A DNA stretch of 64,000 nt from CAILZL01 sp050181835 (GCA_050181835.1 JBFXCU010000006.1:1-64000), one strand, 5' to 3'; shown: positions 23,687 through 32,543, numbered from the stretch's first letter. Notes: generated by a model from the sequence alone, not told the origin. Numbers and translations: made by a program.

Positions 23687-24310
23687 ATGCCCAGTACCTA
23701 TCTCGAAGTTCACCCCAAGAACCCGCAGCCGCGCCTGATTCAGCAGGCAGCCAACCTCATTCGGGAGGGCGGTGTCATCGTCTATCCCACTGATTCCTGC
23801 TACGCGCTGGGCTGTCATATTGGTGATCGCGATGCGCTGGATCGGATCGCACGCATCCGTGCTACTGATAAGCACCATCATTTCACTCTGGTGTGTCGCG
23901 ACCTGTCAGAGATTGCCACTTACGCCAAGGTCAGTAACCAGTACTATCGGCTGCTCAAAGCCCACACCCCGGGCGCGTACACTTTCATTTTGCTCGCGAC
24001 TCGTGAGACCCCCAAGCGCTTGCAGCACGAGCGTCGCCGTACCATTGGTATCCGGGTGCCGGATCATCCCGTACCGCTGGCCTTGCTAGCAGAGTTGAAT
24101 GAGCCGCTATTGAGTTCGACGCTGCTGTTGCCGGGCGACGAGCTACCGATGACTGATGCGCGAGAAATTCAGGAACGGCTGAAAAATCAGGTAGATGCGG
24201 TGCTGGATGGCGGCAATTGTGGGTTTGAGCCCACCACCGTTGTTGACCTGGAAGGCGCGGCACCAGTGGTGTTGCGGCGTGGTCGGGGTGATTCCAGCCC
24301 GTTTGAGTAG
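23687..24310 (+). CDS. YciO/Sua5/YrdC-family protein (L-threonylcarbamoyladenylate synthase-like)
   Basis: This 207-residue protein has the YrdC-type RNA/ATP-binding fold: IREGGVIVYPTDSCYALGC near residue 30, HHFTLVCRDL and the TPGAYTFIL segment. YrdC/Sua5 proteins make threonylcarbamoyl-AMP for the t6A tRNA modification; YciO relatives are weaker or have uncertain roles. Gene neighbourhood with trpS and scpA matches the YciO group. The ATG at 23687 is used because the upstream extension to 23600 is Pro/Arg-rich and unlike the family. Confidence 0.83.
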   Translation: MPSTYLEVHPKNPQPRLIQQAANLIREGGVIVYPTDSCYALGCHIGDRDALDRIARIRATDKHHHFTLVCRDLSEIATYAKVSNQYYRLLKAHTPGAYTFILLATRETPKRLQHERRRTIGIRVPDHPVPLALLAELNEPLLSSTLLLPGDELPMTDAREIQERLKNQVDAVLDGGNCGFEPTTVVDLEGAAPVVLRRGRGDSSPFE

Positions 24311-24409
24311 CAAGAGTGGGTGAATACCGCGACATTTCGTGCCGTGCTGGCCGCCAACCCCTATAATCGCCGACCTCGTTTTCGGATCAACCCATAAGGA
24401 TGCGGTCGG

Positions 24410-25657
24410 GTGGTTTCCAACCCCACCAGCCGCAATGGCCAAGCTTTGAGTTCACCAAACGCCAATAATCGTATTTTGTCAGGCATGCGTCCTTCGGGCG
24501 AGCTGCACTTGGGTAATTACCATGGTGCCCTGAAAAACTGGGTCGAGCTGCAATACCAGTATGAATGCTATTTTTTCATAGCCGATATTCACGCATTGAC
24601 TACCGGCTATGAGGACACCACCCAACTGGAGTCACGCGTCTGGCAGATGGTGGTGGACTGGTTGGCAGCGGGCTTGAATCCCGCCGCCAGCACTATTTTC
24701 ATTCAATCGCGCGTGCCGGAGCATTCCGAGCTGCATGTGTTGCTGTCGATGGTGACGCCGCTGAGCTGGTTGGAGCGTGTGCCGACCTATAAGGATCAAC
24801 AGGAGCAGTTGAAGGACAAAGATCTGGCCACCTATGGATTCCTCGGCTACCCCTTGCTGCAAAGTGCCGACATCCTGTTATACAAACCTGAGTTTGTGCC
24901 GGTGGGCGAAGATCAACTCGCTCACGTTGAGATCACGCGCGAAGTCGCGCGTCGCTTCAACTTTCTCTTTGGTCGTGAAACCGATTTCGAAACCAAGGTA
25001 GACAAAGCACTGAGAAACTTGGGTAGTCGCGCCAAGTTGTATCGTGAATTGCGCAAGGACTACCAAGAGCAGGGTAACGCTGAGTCACTGGTGCGGGCAC
25101 AAGCCTTGCTGGAAGATAATACCCGCCTGACCTTGGCTGACCGCGAACGTTTGCTGGGGTATCTGGAAGGCACCGGGCGCAGTATTTTGGTGGAGCCACG
25201 GTCGTTGTTGACGGCAACCCCGAAAGTACCGGGGCTGGATGGTCGCAAAATGTCCAAGTCCTATGGCAACACCATAGGTCTGCGTGAAGATCCCGACAGC
25301 GTCGCCAAGAAATTACGCACCATGCAAACTGATCCAGCGCGAGTGCGGCGTACTGATCCGGGCAATCCAGAGCATTGTCCGGTGTGGGATTTGCACAAAA
25401 TTTATTCTGATGACACCACAAAAGAATGGGTGCAAAACGGCTGTCGTTCTGCCGGTATCGGTTGTCTTGATTGCAAAAGTCCCTTAATCGACAAAGTTGT
25501 GATCGAAGTCAGCGCCATACGCACGCGCGCGCAGGAATACGAAGAAAGCCCCGAGCTGGTGCGTGGCATTATTGCTGATGGTTGCGAGAAGGCACGCGAA
25601 GTGGCCCGACAAACGCTAGATGAAGTGCGCCAGGCCATTGGCATGAATTATCGATGA
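24410..25657 (+). CDS. trpS: Tryptophan--tRNA ligase, long form
   Basis: The 415-residue class I synthetase has the HIGH-type motif as LHLGNYHGA and KMSKS in GRKMSKSYGN. The enzyme charges tRNA-Trp. It is about 80 residues longer than the E. coli protein because of an extra helical section before the KMSKS loop (YRELRKDYQEQ to GYLEGTGRS). The start is a GTG at 24410 that follows an AAGGA block; a later start would cut into the first strand. The ATGA overlap with scpA at 25654 indicates co-transcription. Confidence 0.92.
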   Translation: MVSNPTSRNGQALSSPNANNRILSGMRPSGELHLGNYHGALKNWVELQYQYECYFFIADIHALTTGYEDTTQLESRVWQMVVDWLAAGLNPAASTIFIQSRVPEHSELHVLLSMVTPLSWLERVPTYKDQQEQLKDKDLATYGFLGYPLLQSADILLYKPEFVPVGEDQLAHVEITREVARRFNFLFGRETDFETKVDKALRNLGSRAKLYRELRKDYQEQGNAESLVRAQALLEDNTRLTLADRERLLGYLEGTGRSILVEPRSLLTATPKVPGLDGRKMSKSYGNTIGLREDPDSVAKKLRTMQTDPARVRRTDPGNPEHCPVWDLHKIYSDDTTKEWVQNGCRSAGIGCLDCKSPLIDKVVIEVSAIRTRAQEYEESPELVRGIIADGCEKAREVARQTLDEVRQAIGMNYR

Positions 25658-26721
25658 ACCCTAGGCCGATGAACTCCGAGTCAACCACAGTGGCAGATGA
25701 ACTGAGCAACACCGAGGCAGAACACACTACCGAGCAAGTGCCGTTGGCTGAGGTGATTGCGGTGCCGACCCCACAGCAAACCGAAATGCCGTTTGCGATG
25801 GTGGATGGCGAACCCTACACTGAAGTGCCGCGTGATTTGTATATCCCACCCGATGCGTTGCAAGTATTTCTGGAGGCATTTGAAGGGCCGCTGGATTTTC
25901 TGCTGTACCTGATTCGCAAGCAGAACATCGACATCCTGGATATTCCCATTGCCGAAATTACCCGGCAATACATGGGCTATATCGATTTGATGGAAAATAT
26001 GCGACTGGAGCTGGCTGGTGAGTATCTGTTGATGGCGGCAATGTTGGCCGAGATCAAGTCACGCATGCTGTTGCCACGTGCCAAGGTGGATGATGGCAAG
26101 GAAGAAGAGGACCCGCGTGCCGAGCTGGTACGTCGTCTGCAAGAATACGAGCGCTTCAAAAAAGCCGCCGATGATATTGATCGGTTGATGCGCATGGAGC
26201 GTGACGTGGTGGTCGCCAGCGTGGAGATGGCGGAGCGTCGTGTGATTCGCTTGCAACCGGAAACCACTCTCAGTGAGATGCTGAAGGTATTTCGTGACGT
26301 GGTGCAACGCTCGGAACACTTCAGTCACCACGCTATTCGACGTGAGCGATTATCGCAGCGACAGCGCATGACGGAAATTCTGGATCTGTTGGCGGGCGCT
26401 GAGTTTGTTGAATTCATTCGCCTGTTCAAACCAGAAGAAGGCCGTATGGGCGTGACGGTAACCTTCATTTCTATTCTTGAATTAATGAAGGAAGGGTTGC
26501 TCGACATCGTGCAGGCCGAGCCTTATGCGCCGCTACATGTGCGCAGAGCAAAGGCACGCCGCAGTGAAGCAGACCGCAGTAATGACGCGACTGATAGCGA
26601 AAATCAAGCAGCCTTGGCACAGCCTGAGCTGAGTGACGAGAACGAAGACGATAGCGAGTCGGAACTACCCGAGTTGCCGAGCGATGTAGAGTCGACCAGT
26701 GTGGAGCCGACCAATGAATGA
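25654..26721 (+). CDS. scpA: Segregation and condensation protein A
   Basis: This 355-residue kleisin bridges SMC heads together with ScpB to compact and segregate chromosomes. The core starts at FEGPLDFLLYLIRKQNIDI (near residue 75) and runs through the AMLAEIKSRMLLP motif to EFIRLFKPEEGRMGV. It has an unusually long acidic N-terminal extension (about 70 residues) and an acidic Ser/Glu-rich C-terminal tail. It overlaps trpS by four and scpB by eight bases. Confidence 0.92.
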   Translation: MNPRPMNSESTTVADELSNTEAEHTTEQVPLAEVIAVPTPQQTEMPFAMVDGEPYTEVPRDLYIPPDALQVFLEAFEGPLDFLLYLIRKQNIDILDIPIAEITRQYMGYIDLMENMRLELAGEYLLMAAMLAEIKSRMLLPRAKVDDGKEEEDPRAELVRRLQEYERFKKAADDIDRLMRMERDVVVASVEMAERRVIRLQPETTLSEMLKVFRDVVQRSEHFSHHAIRRERLSQRQRMTEILDLLAGAEFVEFIRLFKPEEGRMGVTVTFISILELMKEGLLDIVQAEPYAPLHVRRAKARRSEADRSNDATDSENQAALAQPELSDENEDDSESELPELPSDVESTSVEPTNE

Positions 26722-27454
26722 ATTAGAAATGAAGCACCAGTTTGAGGCGGCGTTGCTGGCAGGGGGGCGACCTCTGACCACTCAGCAATTGGCTGAACTG
26801 TTCGACGAGCGTGAGCGCCCCAGCATGGAACAGGTGCTGAATGCACTCAATGGATTGCGCGAGGACTATCAAGGACGCGGCATTGAATTGTTGGAAGTGT
26901 CCAGTGGCTGGCGCATTCAAATTCGCACTAGCTGCATCGATTTTGTATCGCGTTTGTGGCAAGAACGACCTGCAAAGTATTCACGTGCGTTGCTCGAGAC
27001 ATTGGCGTTGATCGCCTATCGGCAACCGATCACGCGTGGCGAGATTGAGGAGATTCGCGGCGTGGCAGTGAGTAGCAGCATTATGCGTACCATGCATGAC
27101 CGCAACTGGATTCGCGTGGTTGGTCATCGTGAAGTGCCGGGTCGTCCCGAACTGCTGGCCACCAATAAAGACTTCTTGGACTATTTCGGCTTAAAGAGCC
27201 TAGATGAGTTGCCAACCTTGGCTGAGCTGAAAGATGTGGAAACCATTGGTGTGCAACTCGAATTCAGTACCGATGACAGCGGCCAAGTTGCTACCGCAAC
27301 TACAGTTGGAATTGAAGCCGATACCGAGGTGGCTGCGCCAATTAGTTCCGATGAGCTGAATGCTGAAGTGGCTGAGGTACAGGCAGATTCAACCGAGGCG
27401 GAGTTGCCAGAAGAGTTAGAACCAGAGGCAGAAACTGATCTGCAAGTGCAATAA
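26714..27454 (+). CDS. scpB: Segregation and condensation protein B
   Basis: The 246-residue protein has the two winged-helix domains of ScpB: an N-terminal FEAALLAGGRPLTTQQLAEL part and the central YSRALLETLALIAYRQPITRGEIEEIRG signature (given here in part). It dimerises and binds the ScpA kleisin. The start at 26714 overlaps the end of scpA by eight bases. The last 60 residues are an acidic tail rich in Glu, Ala and Thr, similar in composition to the ScpA tail. Confidence 0.92.
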   Translation: MNELEMKHQFEAALLAGGRPLTTQQLAELFDERERPSMEQVLNALNGLREDYQGRGIELLEVSSGWRIQIRTSCIDFVSRLWQERPAKYSRALLETLALIAYRQPITRGEIEEIRGVAVSSSIMRTMHDRNWIRVVGHREVPGRPELLATNKDFLDYFGLKSLDELPTLAELKDVETIGVQLEFSTDDSGQVATATTVGIEADTEVAAPISSDELNAEVAEVQADSTEAELPEELEPEAETDLQVQ

Positions 27455-27457
27455 GGC

Positions 27458-28519
27458 ATGTCAGAACGTCTACATAAGGTTCTCGCACAACACGGCATTG
27501 GTTCACGTCGTGAGGTGGAACGCTGGATTATTGAAGGCCGCTTACAGATCAACGGCGTCATCGCCAAGACCGGTGATCGCTATGAAACGGGTGATCGCGT
27601 GCAGCTGGATGGCCGCGATGTCAGTAAGCGGCTTGATCATGTGATTACTGCCCAAGTGCTTGCCTATCACAAGCCGCAAGGTCAACCGATCGAACGTCCT
27701 GCCGCAGAGCGTCAGTCCAGCGAACATGCACCGGAAGTGATTGATGAGTCGGTGGAGGAACGTCTGCCGGTGCAGCGCGGCTCACGCTGGGTGGCGATTA
27801 ATCCCATGCATCCCGGCGATAGCGGTCTGTTGTTGTTCACCAACGATGGCGCACTGTCTTACGCACTCACCCGTCAGAAAAAGAAAATTCCAGCCACTTA
27901 TATGGTGCGTGTGCATGTGCGTGGCGGCGTTGCTGCCGCGCCGGTAATACCAACTGTGTTACGACTGGATGATGAGATTATTGATTTCACCGAAGTGTCA
28001 GTTAGTAGCAGCGGTCCGGAAGGAGAAAGTGAGTCGGGGAATATCTGGTACAAGGTGGTGATGGCGCGTGCGGACAGGCGTGCTGCCGTGCGAGCGCTGT
28101 TCGTCAGTAATGAACTGACCGTCAGTCGCATGATGCAAGTCGCGTTCGGCTCAATAACGCTGACCAAGGAAATGCCGCGCGCCAGATCGCTGCCGCTCAA
28201 GCCGAATCAGGTTGAACAATTGTATGCGCTGGCACAGCTGAAAATGCCGGTCAATCCAGCGTTGCGACCAGCAGGTATGAACCGCAGTCGCGGTCACGGA
28301 TCGCGTGCTACGCGTGATGATGCGGCGGAAATGCCGGCCTTAACCGCGCAAGAAGCGCGTACCGCTACTCGTGCTCGTCCGCTCAGATCCGCAGCACCTA
28401 CCATGCTTGATGAAAACGTCGAACCGCGCGGCCCGCAACAGCGCGCCGCACTACGCCGTACTAAAGGCGGTGGCTCCAATCGTTCCTCGCGACCTGCTCC
28501 TGCCAGACCCAAGCGATAA
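27458..28519 (+). CDS. RluB-like pseudouridine synthase homologue lacking the catalytic Asp
   Basis: The 353-residue protein has the RluB layout: an S4 RNA-binding domain at residues 3-50 (RLHKVLAQHGIGSRREVE) and a TruA/RsuA-fold domain (LAYHKPQG, SGLLLFTNDG, TYMVRVHV), then a basic, Arg-rich tail. In active enzymes the sequence before SGLLLFT reads GRLDxNT, with Asp as nucleophile. Here it reads NPMHPGD, with Pro116-Met117-His118 at 27803-27811 in place of Arg-Leu-Asp, with no gap in alignment. It may be inactive as a synthase yet still bind rRNA. It is the third gene of the scpA-scpB-rluB array, three bases after scpB. Confidence 0.82.
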   Translation: MSERLHKVLAQHGIGSRREVERWIIEGRLQINGVIAKTGDRYETGDRVQLDGRDVSKRLDHVITAQVLAYHKPQGQPIERPAAERQSSEHAPEVIDESVEERLPVQRGSRWVAINPMHPGDSGLLLFTNDGALSYALTRQKKKIPATYMVRVHVRGGVAAAPVIPTVLRLDDEIIDFTEVSVSSSGPEGESESGNIWYKVVMARADRRAAVRALFVSNELTVSRMMQVAFGSITLTKEMPRARSLPLKPNQVEQLYALAQLKMPVNPALRPAGMNRSRGHGSRATRDDAAEMPALTAQEARTATRARPLRSAAPTMLDENVEPRGPQQRAALRRTKGGGSNRSSRPAPARPKR

Positions 28520-28543
28520 TTGTTCAGAGAAATTAGTTTCAAT

Positions 28544-29392
28544 ATGCAGCGTTTCGTACTGACTTTGTCCTGTCCTGATCGCACCGGTATCGTGGCGGCG
28601 GTGGCTAATTTTTTACTCGATCAGCACTGCAATATTGTCGATAGTGCGCAGTTCGGTGATGCCGCCAACAAACTGTTCTTCATGCGCGTCTGTTTCGCGC
28701 CGGAGAATTCGGCGCATGTAGCAACCATTCGTGGCTTGTTTGCGTCAATAGCAGCTCGTTTCGCCATGCAGTGGGCCATCAATGACGTGGCCATCAAACA
28801 TCGTGTGATGATACTGGTATCAAGGCATGGTCACTGTTTGAACGATTTGCTGTACCGCCATCGTGTCGGCGCGTTGCCGATCGAAATTCCTGCCATCGTC
28901 TCGAATCACCGTGACTTCTACCAACTGGCAGCCGCTAATAACATTCCGTTTCACTACCTGCCGGTAACAAAAGACAACAAGGAAAAGCAGGAGCAAAAAT
29001 TACTGGAGTTGTTCCAGGAAGAACGTTGTGATCTGGCAGTGCTGGCGCGTTACATGCAAATTCTCTCGCCAATGTTATGCACGCAGTTGAAAGAGCGCGC
29101 TATTAATATTCATCATTCTTTTCTGCCCAGCTTTCAGGGAGCCAATCCATACCAACAGGCTCATGATCGCGGCGTTAAGCTGATCGGCGCTACGGCCCAT
29201 TACGTGACTCAAGAACTCGATGAAGGCCCGATCATTGAGCAGGACGTAGCACGCGTCGAGCACGCCATGAGTGTGGAAGACTGTGCCGCAGCCGGTCGTG
29301 ATGTGGAATGTGCCGTTCTAGCCCGTGCCGTGAAGTGGCATGTTGAGCACCGTATTCTTCTAAATGGTGCGCGTACGGTGGTGTTTAGGTAG
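28544..29392 (+). CDS. purU: Formyltetrahydrofolate deformylase
   Basis: This 282-residue enzyme hydrolyses 10-formyltetrahydrofolate to formate and tetrahydrofolate, balancing one-carbon pools. It has an N-terminal ACT domain (LSCPDRTGIVAAVANFL) and a formyltransferase domain with NIHHSFLPSFQGANPY, including the active-site Asn and His, and TAHYVTQELDEGPI with the Asp. The ATG at 28544 begins the conserved ACT strand. It ends 69 bases from the convergent yciK stop. Confidence 0.92.
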   Translation: MQRFVLTLSCPDRTGIVAAVANFLLDQHCNIVDSAQFGDAANKLFFMRVCFAPENSAHVATIRGLFASIAARFAMQWAINDVAIKHRVMILVSRHGHCLNDLLYRHRVGALPIEIPAIVSNHRDFYQLAAANNIPFHYLPVTKDNKEKQEQKLLELFQEERCDLAVLARYMQILSPMLCTQLKERAINIHHSFLPSFQGANPYQQAHDRGVKLIGATAHYVTQELDEGPIIEQDVARVEHAMSVEDCAAAGRDVECAVLARAVKWHVEHRILLNGARTVVFR

Positions 29393-29461
29393 GGCTGTCT
29401 GGATCACGTCGTTTAGTCGCACTAGATTGTTGAATTTGCTCGTTCCAGAGTAGCTGACCCG

Positions 29462-30178
29462 CTACTTGGTTTGCTTTTCAAGCAGGTATAGAAAAGATCC
29501 AGTTACGTCCTCTGGCTTCGCTAGGTCAGTACGATCCTCTGCCGGAAACGCCTGCATGCGAATCTTGGTATTGGTCACGCCGGGGTTGACGCTGTTAACG
29601 CGAATCTTGGTGTTGCTGAGTTCATCAGCCAGCATGCGCATCATGCCTTCGTTAGCCCATTTCGATACTAAGTACGGACCCCAATGAGCTTTGGCTGCGG
29701 TGCTGACGTCGCAGCTACTGAAAAGGATCGACGCATCAGCTGACTTGCGCAGTAGCGGCAGGCAGTAACGTGTCAGGATAAACGGCGCATTGGTGTTGAC
29801 GTGCATGGCACGCAACCACTTGGCAACATCGTGATGCTCAATCGGCGCGCGTTCACCCAGTATGGCGGCGTTGTGTACCAGCCCATCCAGATGGCCGAAA
29901 TTCTTTTCGATGGCCTCAATCATGGTCTCGTATTCGGCGTTACCGGCTTTCTCAAAATCCAGTGGCAGTAATGCCATGGGCTTGCTGTTTGGATCGGTAA
30001 CCAAATTTGCTACGGCCTCCAGCTTTTTCTGATTGCGCCCATGCGCAATCACTTGTGCACCTAGCTTTGCGGCGGCGATAGCCAGTGCCTTGCCGATGCC
30101 ATCGGTAGCGCCGGTAATCAGAATGACGCGATCTTCCAGAGCGTCGGGTGCAGGTTGGTAAGTGTTCAGGCTATGCAT
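29462..30178 (-). CDS. yciK: YciK-like short-chain dehydrogenase
   Basis: The 238-residue SDR protein has the cofactor motif TGATDGIG, VHNAA in place of NNAG, and the catalytic Tyr-Lys in PYLVSKWANE. The family substrate is not established. The start at 30178 (MHSLNTY) is used; the extension to 30283 is rich in Pro and Cys and is outside the family. It is convergent with purU and forms the left chromosomal flank of the integrated element. Confidence 0.85.
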   Translation of the reverse strand: MHSLNTYQPAPDALEDRVILITGATDGIGKALAIAAAKLGAQVIAHGRNQKKLEAVANLVTDPNSKPMALLPLDFEKAGNAEYETMIEAIEKNFGHLDGLVHNAAILGERAPIEHHDVAKWLRAMHVNTNAPFILTRYCLPLLRKSADASILFSSCDVSTAAKAHWGPYLVSKWANEGMMRMLADELSNTKIRVNSVNPGVTNTKIRMQAFPAEDRTDLAKPEDVTGSFLYLLEKQTK

Positions 30179-30262
30179 GGTGTTTCGTGTCGGAAATTCA
30201 GGCGCGCATGATAGGGGGTTACAGAAGGGATACCAAGCGCGGAGGGTTTTACGTCTGTGTAG

Positions 30263-30281
30263 GCTGGGTGTTTCACCCAGC
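30263..30281. repeat. Perfect 8-bp hairpin upstream of yciK
   Basis: GCTGGGTG at 30263-30270 and CACCCAGC at 30274-30281 form a perfect stem with a three-base loop. There is no T run on either side, so it is not a usual terminator. It lies between yciK and the integrase remnant and may be a junction scar or a regulatory hairpin. Confidence 0.5.
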
Positions 30282-30301
30282 ATCTAGTTAGATGGGGATA
30301 G

Positions 30302-30562
30302 CGGGGTAATTCGGTTAGATGGGTACACAACACGGCATGGCGTGCAGCGTTGAAGCGAGCGGGAATCGAGAATTTCCGTTGGCATGATCAGCGCCACACG
30401 TGGGCGACGTTGCACGCGCAAGCGGGTACACTGATGCATGTGTTGCAAGAGCTAGGAGCTTGGGCATCACCAGAAATGGTGAAGCGTTATGCGCATTTCA
30501 CGGCAGAGCATCTTGCTTCGCACGTGGAACAGTTTGGTAATCGAGTGAAGCTAGACCCGTAA
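30302..30562 (+). pseudogene. Remnant of a second tyrosine recombinase (C-terminal catalytic part)
   Basis: The open frame from 30302 reads WVHNTAWRAALKRAGI and then WHDQRHTWATLHAQAG, the box II HxxR motif of phage-type tyrosine integrases, followed by LGAWASPEM and KRYAHFTAEH with the nucleophilic Tyr. About 85 residues survive of a protein that is normally 300-400 residues; the arm-binding, core-binding and first catalytic Arg parts are missing, and a stop lies in frame at 30299-30301. The remnant is outside the left 48-base repeat, so it belongs to an older or tandem element at the same tRNA. It is unrelated in detail to the intact integrase at 31287. Confidence 0.82.
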
Positions 30563-30628
30563 GAAGTCTACGATTCAGCTACGTTTGGATAATCTTAACG
30601 CTATCGTAAACACGTAACGTCTTGTTGT

Positions 30629-30676
30629 AGTTGGCTCCCCGGGACGGGTTCGAACCGCCGACCAACGGATTAACAG
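30629..30676. repeat. Left attachment repeat (attL core)
   Basis: These 48 bases are identical to 41359-41406, including the complement of the tRNA-Asn T-arm, variable loop and part of the anticodon stem and loop, up to TTAACAG. The sequence diverges at once on both sides (T against A before, AG against TC after). It is a truncated copy of the tRNA 3' part, as left by site-specific integration. Confidence 0.92.
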
Positions 30677-30797
30677 AGTGTTACAGCCGGTTTTGACCTC
30701 CGTTGTTAACCATTGATTTATGTTGAATCATCAACCACTTGCAGGAAATACTGCATTGACTGATGATGAGCGAAATTGGCCAAAATTGATTGCGCTC

Positions 30798-30946
30798 CTA
30801 GCACCCACATAGCACCGAAAATGGACAACGGATTCAGCTCTTTTGCATGTGTTGAAATTTCGATGCCCTCTAGCACCGGGATTCGAACCCTGGCCCACGG
30901 ATTGTGTCTGCGACCAGACCGTCCTCACCATGACCGCCTAGCACGG
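30798..30946. repeat. Repeated CTAGCACC motifs, left end (candidate integrase arm sites)
   Basis: The motif occurs as CTAGCACCC at 30798-30806, ATAGCACCG at 30809-30817, CTAGCACCG at 30870-30878 and CTAGCACGG at 30938-30946, all in the same direction. The first two are 11 bases apart, one helical turn. The same motif pair with 11-base spacing recurs at the right end (41276 and 41287). Direct repeats near the ends of an element next to the integrase gene are typical of arm-type binding sites; binding is inferred. Confidence 0.65.
30869..30945 (-). other. tRNA-like segment with T-arm-like sequence
   Basis: Read on the minus strand, the segment contains a GTC-ATGGTGAG-GAC stretch like a D-arm and CAGGGTTCGAATCCCGG like a T-arm with one mismatch. 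The 5' and 3' ends (GTGCTAG and GTGCTAGA) are direct rather than complementary copies, and the anticodon stem would have a four-base loop, so it is not a working tRNA. It may be a decayed tRNA, a tRNA mimic or part of the attachment region. The rest of the gene-free stretch 30563-30954 holds only the attL core and arm-type repeats. Confidence 0.3.
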
Positions 30947-30954
30947 GTGAGGCC

Positions 30955-31290
30955 ATGAAGACTTACGGATTGAAGGATGAGCAGGGCAACGAGTTCGCCT
31001 TTGAAGTGAATAACTTCCTCTTGGATCGGCTCGACGTGTGTGCACTGGTGCGACGGATTCCCGGAGCTAAATTGATGCTCGTGCCGTCAGGTCGTGGCGA
31101 AGCCGACTTCTGCGAATTTGAATTAGATGACGTCGTCTTCCTGGTGTCCGAACCCTTTGGTGATAACAGTCGTTATTGGGTCGGGCCGAAGCCGCCGGTC
31201 CGAGGCGTGCCGCAGTTGGCGCGCGTGCGTGCCGCCTTCGACGACGCGCGACGGGTGTGGGATTTTCTGCCGTGGAGAAAGGGAGCATGA
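30955..31290 (+). CDS. Small hypothetical protein upstream of and overlapping the integrase gene
   Basis: The 111-residue protein begins MKTYGLKDEQGNEFAFEV and ends with a VWDFLPW segment; EPFGDNSRYWVGP in its middle looks conserved. I do not recognise a named domain. Its TGA overlaps the ATG of the integrase gene (ATGA), so the two are translated together, and a small protein of this type in front of a P4-type integrase could be an accessory recombination factor or a regulator. A GTGAGG block precedes the ATG at 30955. Confidence 0.7.
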   Translation: MKTYGLKDEQGNEFAFEVNNFLLDRLDVCALVRRIPGAKLMLVPSGRGEADFCEFELDDVVFLVSEPFGDNSRYWVGPKPPVRGVPQLARVRAAFDDARRVWDFLPWRKGA

Positions 31291-32543
31291 CCGCTCACCT
31301 CGACTTCACCAAGGCGCGACTCACCGCCCTGAAACCGGCCAAGACGGGCCGACGCGATTACTACAACGACTCGCGCGTGCAAGGCTTGCAATTGATTGTC
31401 ACGGATCGTGGCCAGAAAAGTTTTTACTTGTATGCCTGGTTCCAGGGGAAGCCAAAACGCTTTCGTATCGGCGGCTATCCGGACCTGACGCCGGACATGG
31501 CGCGGCAGGCCGCGCGCAAGATGCGCGGCGAAGTGGCACAAGATCATGACCCGACGGCGGAGCGCAAACGGCGACGCGTGAAGGGGACCACATTGCGTGA
31601 AGTATTGGAGGCGTTTCGACTGGCGCGCCGTCAATTGAAGCCAAGAACAATCAATGACTATCAACGGTTTTTAGAGACGATTTTTGTTGATTGGATCGAT
31701 AAACCGTTTACCGACATCACGCGTGACAAAGTGTCGACCCGTCATGCCTTAGTCACCACCAACAGTGGACCGGCGCACGCCGACAATGCCATGCGGTCGC
31801 TGCGCTCATTACTTAACTTTGCGATGGAAGAATACCAAGGGCCGAACGGCGAACGGCCCATGATCGAAAATCCGGTGATCAAACTGTCGCAGACGCGCGC
31901 TTGGAACAAAGTGGCACGACGCGAAACCGTCATCTCTGAGCACCAGTTAAAACCGTGGTTTGCGGCGGTGCTGGAAATCAAACACACCATGGCCCCCGAC
32001 AGTCAGGACGCCCTGGTCGCGGATTACTTGCTGCTGTTGATGCTCACGGGTTTACGCCGCTCGGAAGGGGCGGGGCTGACCTGGGAGCGCGTGGACTTGG
32101 AGGGCAAGACCCTCACCATCCGCGATACCAAGAACAGCCAAAAACACATCCTGCCGTTGTCGGACTACCTGGTCGAGTTGTTGACGATTCGGCGGCGGGT
32201 GACGCGTGGCAAGTTTGTGTTTCCGGGACAGAGTAGTTCTGGTCACTTGATTGAACCGCGACCGCAGATGCGCCGCGTCACCACCGAGTCGGGTGTGCCG
32301 TTTACGTTGCACGACTTGCGCCGCACCTTTGCCACGGTGGCCGAAGCGCTCGACATACCGGCCTATGCTTTGAAACGATTGCTGAATCATAAGGGCGGAC
32401 AGGACGTGACGGCCGGGTATTTGATCATCACGCCGGAGCGGCTACGCGAGCCCATGCAAAAGATCACGAACTACTTTTTGAAAGCGGCGGGTGTCAAAGC
32501 CAGTGCGAAGATCATTCGTCTCGATAGGGAGAGCGCAAGATGA
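31287..32543 (+). CDS. P4-type tyrosine integrase
   Basis: The 418-residue site-specific recombinase starts at ATG 31287. Residues 1-95 form the DUF4102-like arm-binding domain (YYNDSRVQGLQLIV, FRIGGYPDLT), the middle is a SAM-like core-binding domain, and the catalytic part has GLRRSEGAGLTW with the first Arg, HDLRRTFAT with the HxxR pair, LLNHKGG with the third His, and a Tyr in TAGYLI. It integrates the element into the tRNA-Asn 3' end. The longer frame from 31176 runs through the small upstream gene and is rejected. It overlaps the next gene by four bases. Confidence 0.93.
   Translation: MTAHLDFTKARLTALKPAKTGRRDYYNDSRVQGLQLIVTDRGQKSFYLYAWFQGKPKRFRIGGYPDLTPDMARQAARKMRGEVAQDHDPTAERKRRRVKGTTLREVLEAFRLARRQLKPRTINDYQRFLETIFVDWIDKPFTDITRDKVSTRHALVTTNSGPAHADNAMRSLRSLLNFAMEEYQGPNGERPMIENPVIKLSQTRAWNKVARRETVISEHQLKPWFAAVLEIKHTMAPDSQDALVADYLLLLMLTGLRRSEGAGLTWERVDLEGKTLTIRDTKNSQKHILPLSDYLVELLTIRRRVTRGKFVFPGQSSSGHLIEPRPQMRRVTTESGVPFTLHDLRRTFATVAEALDIPAYALKRLLNHKGGQDVTAGYLIITPERLREPMQKITNYFLKAAGVKASAKIIRLDRESAR

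Noticed and set aside
30869..30945. A working tRNA gene
   Set aside because: The acceptor arms do not pair, and the anticodon stem closes on a four-base loop; only T-arm and D-arm likeness remains.
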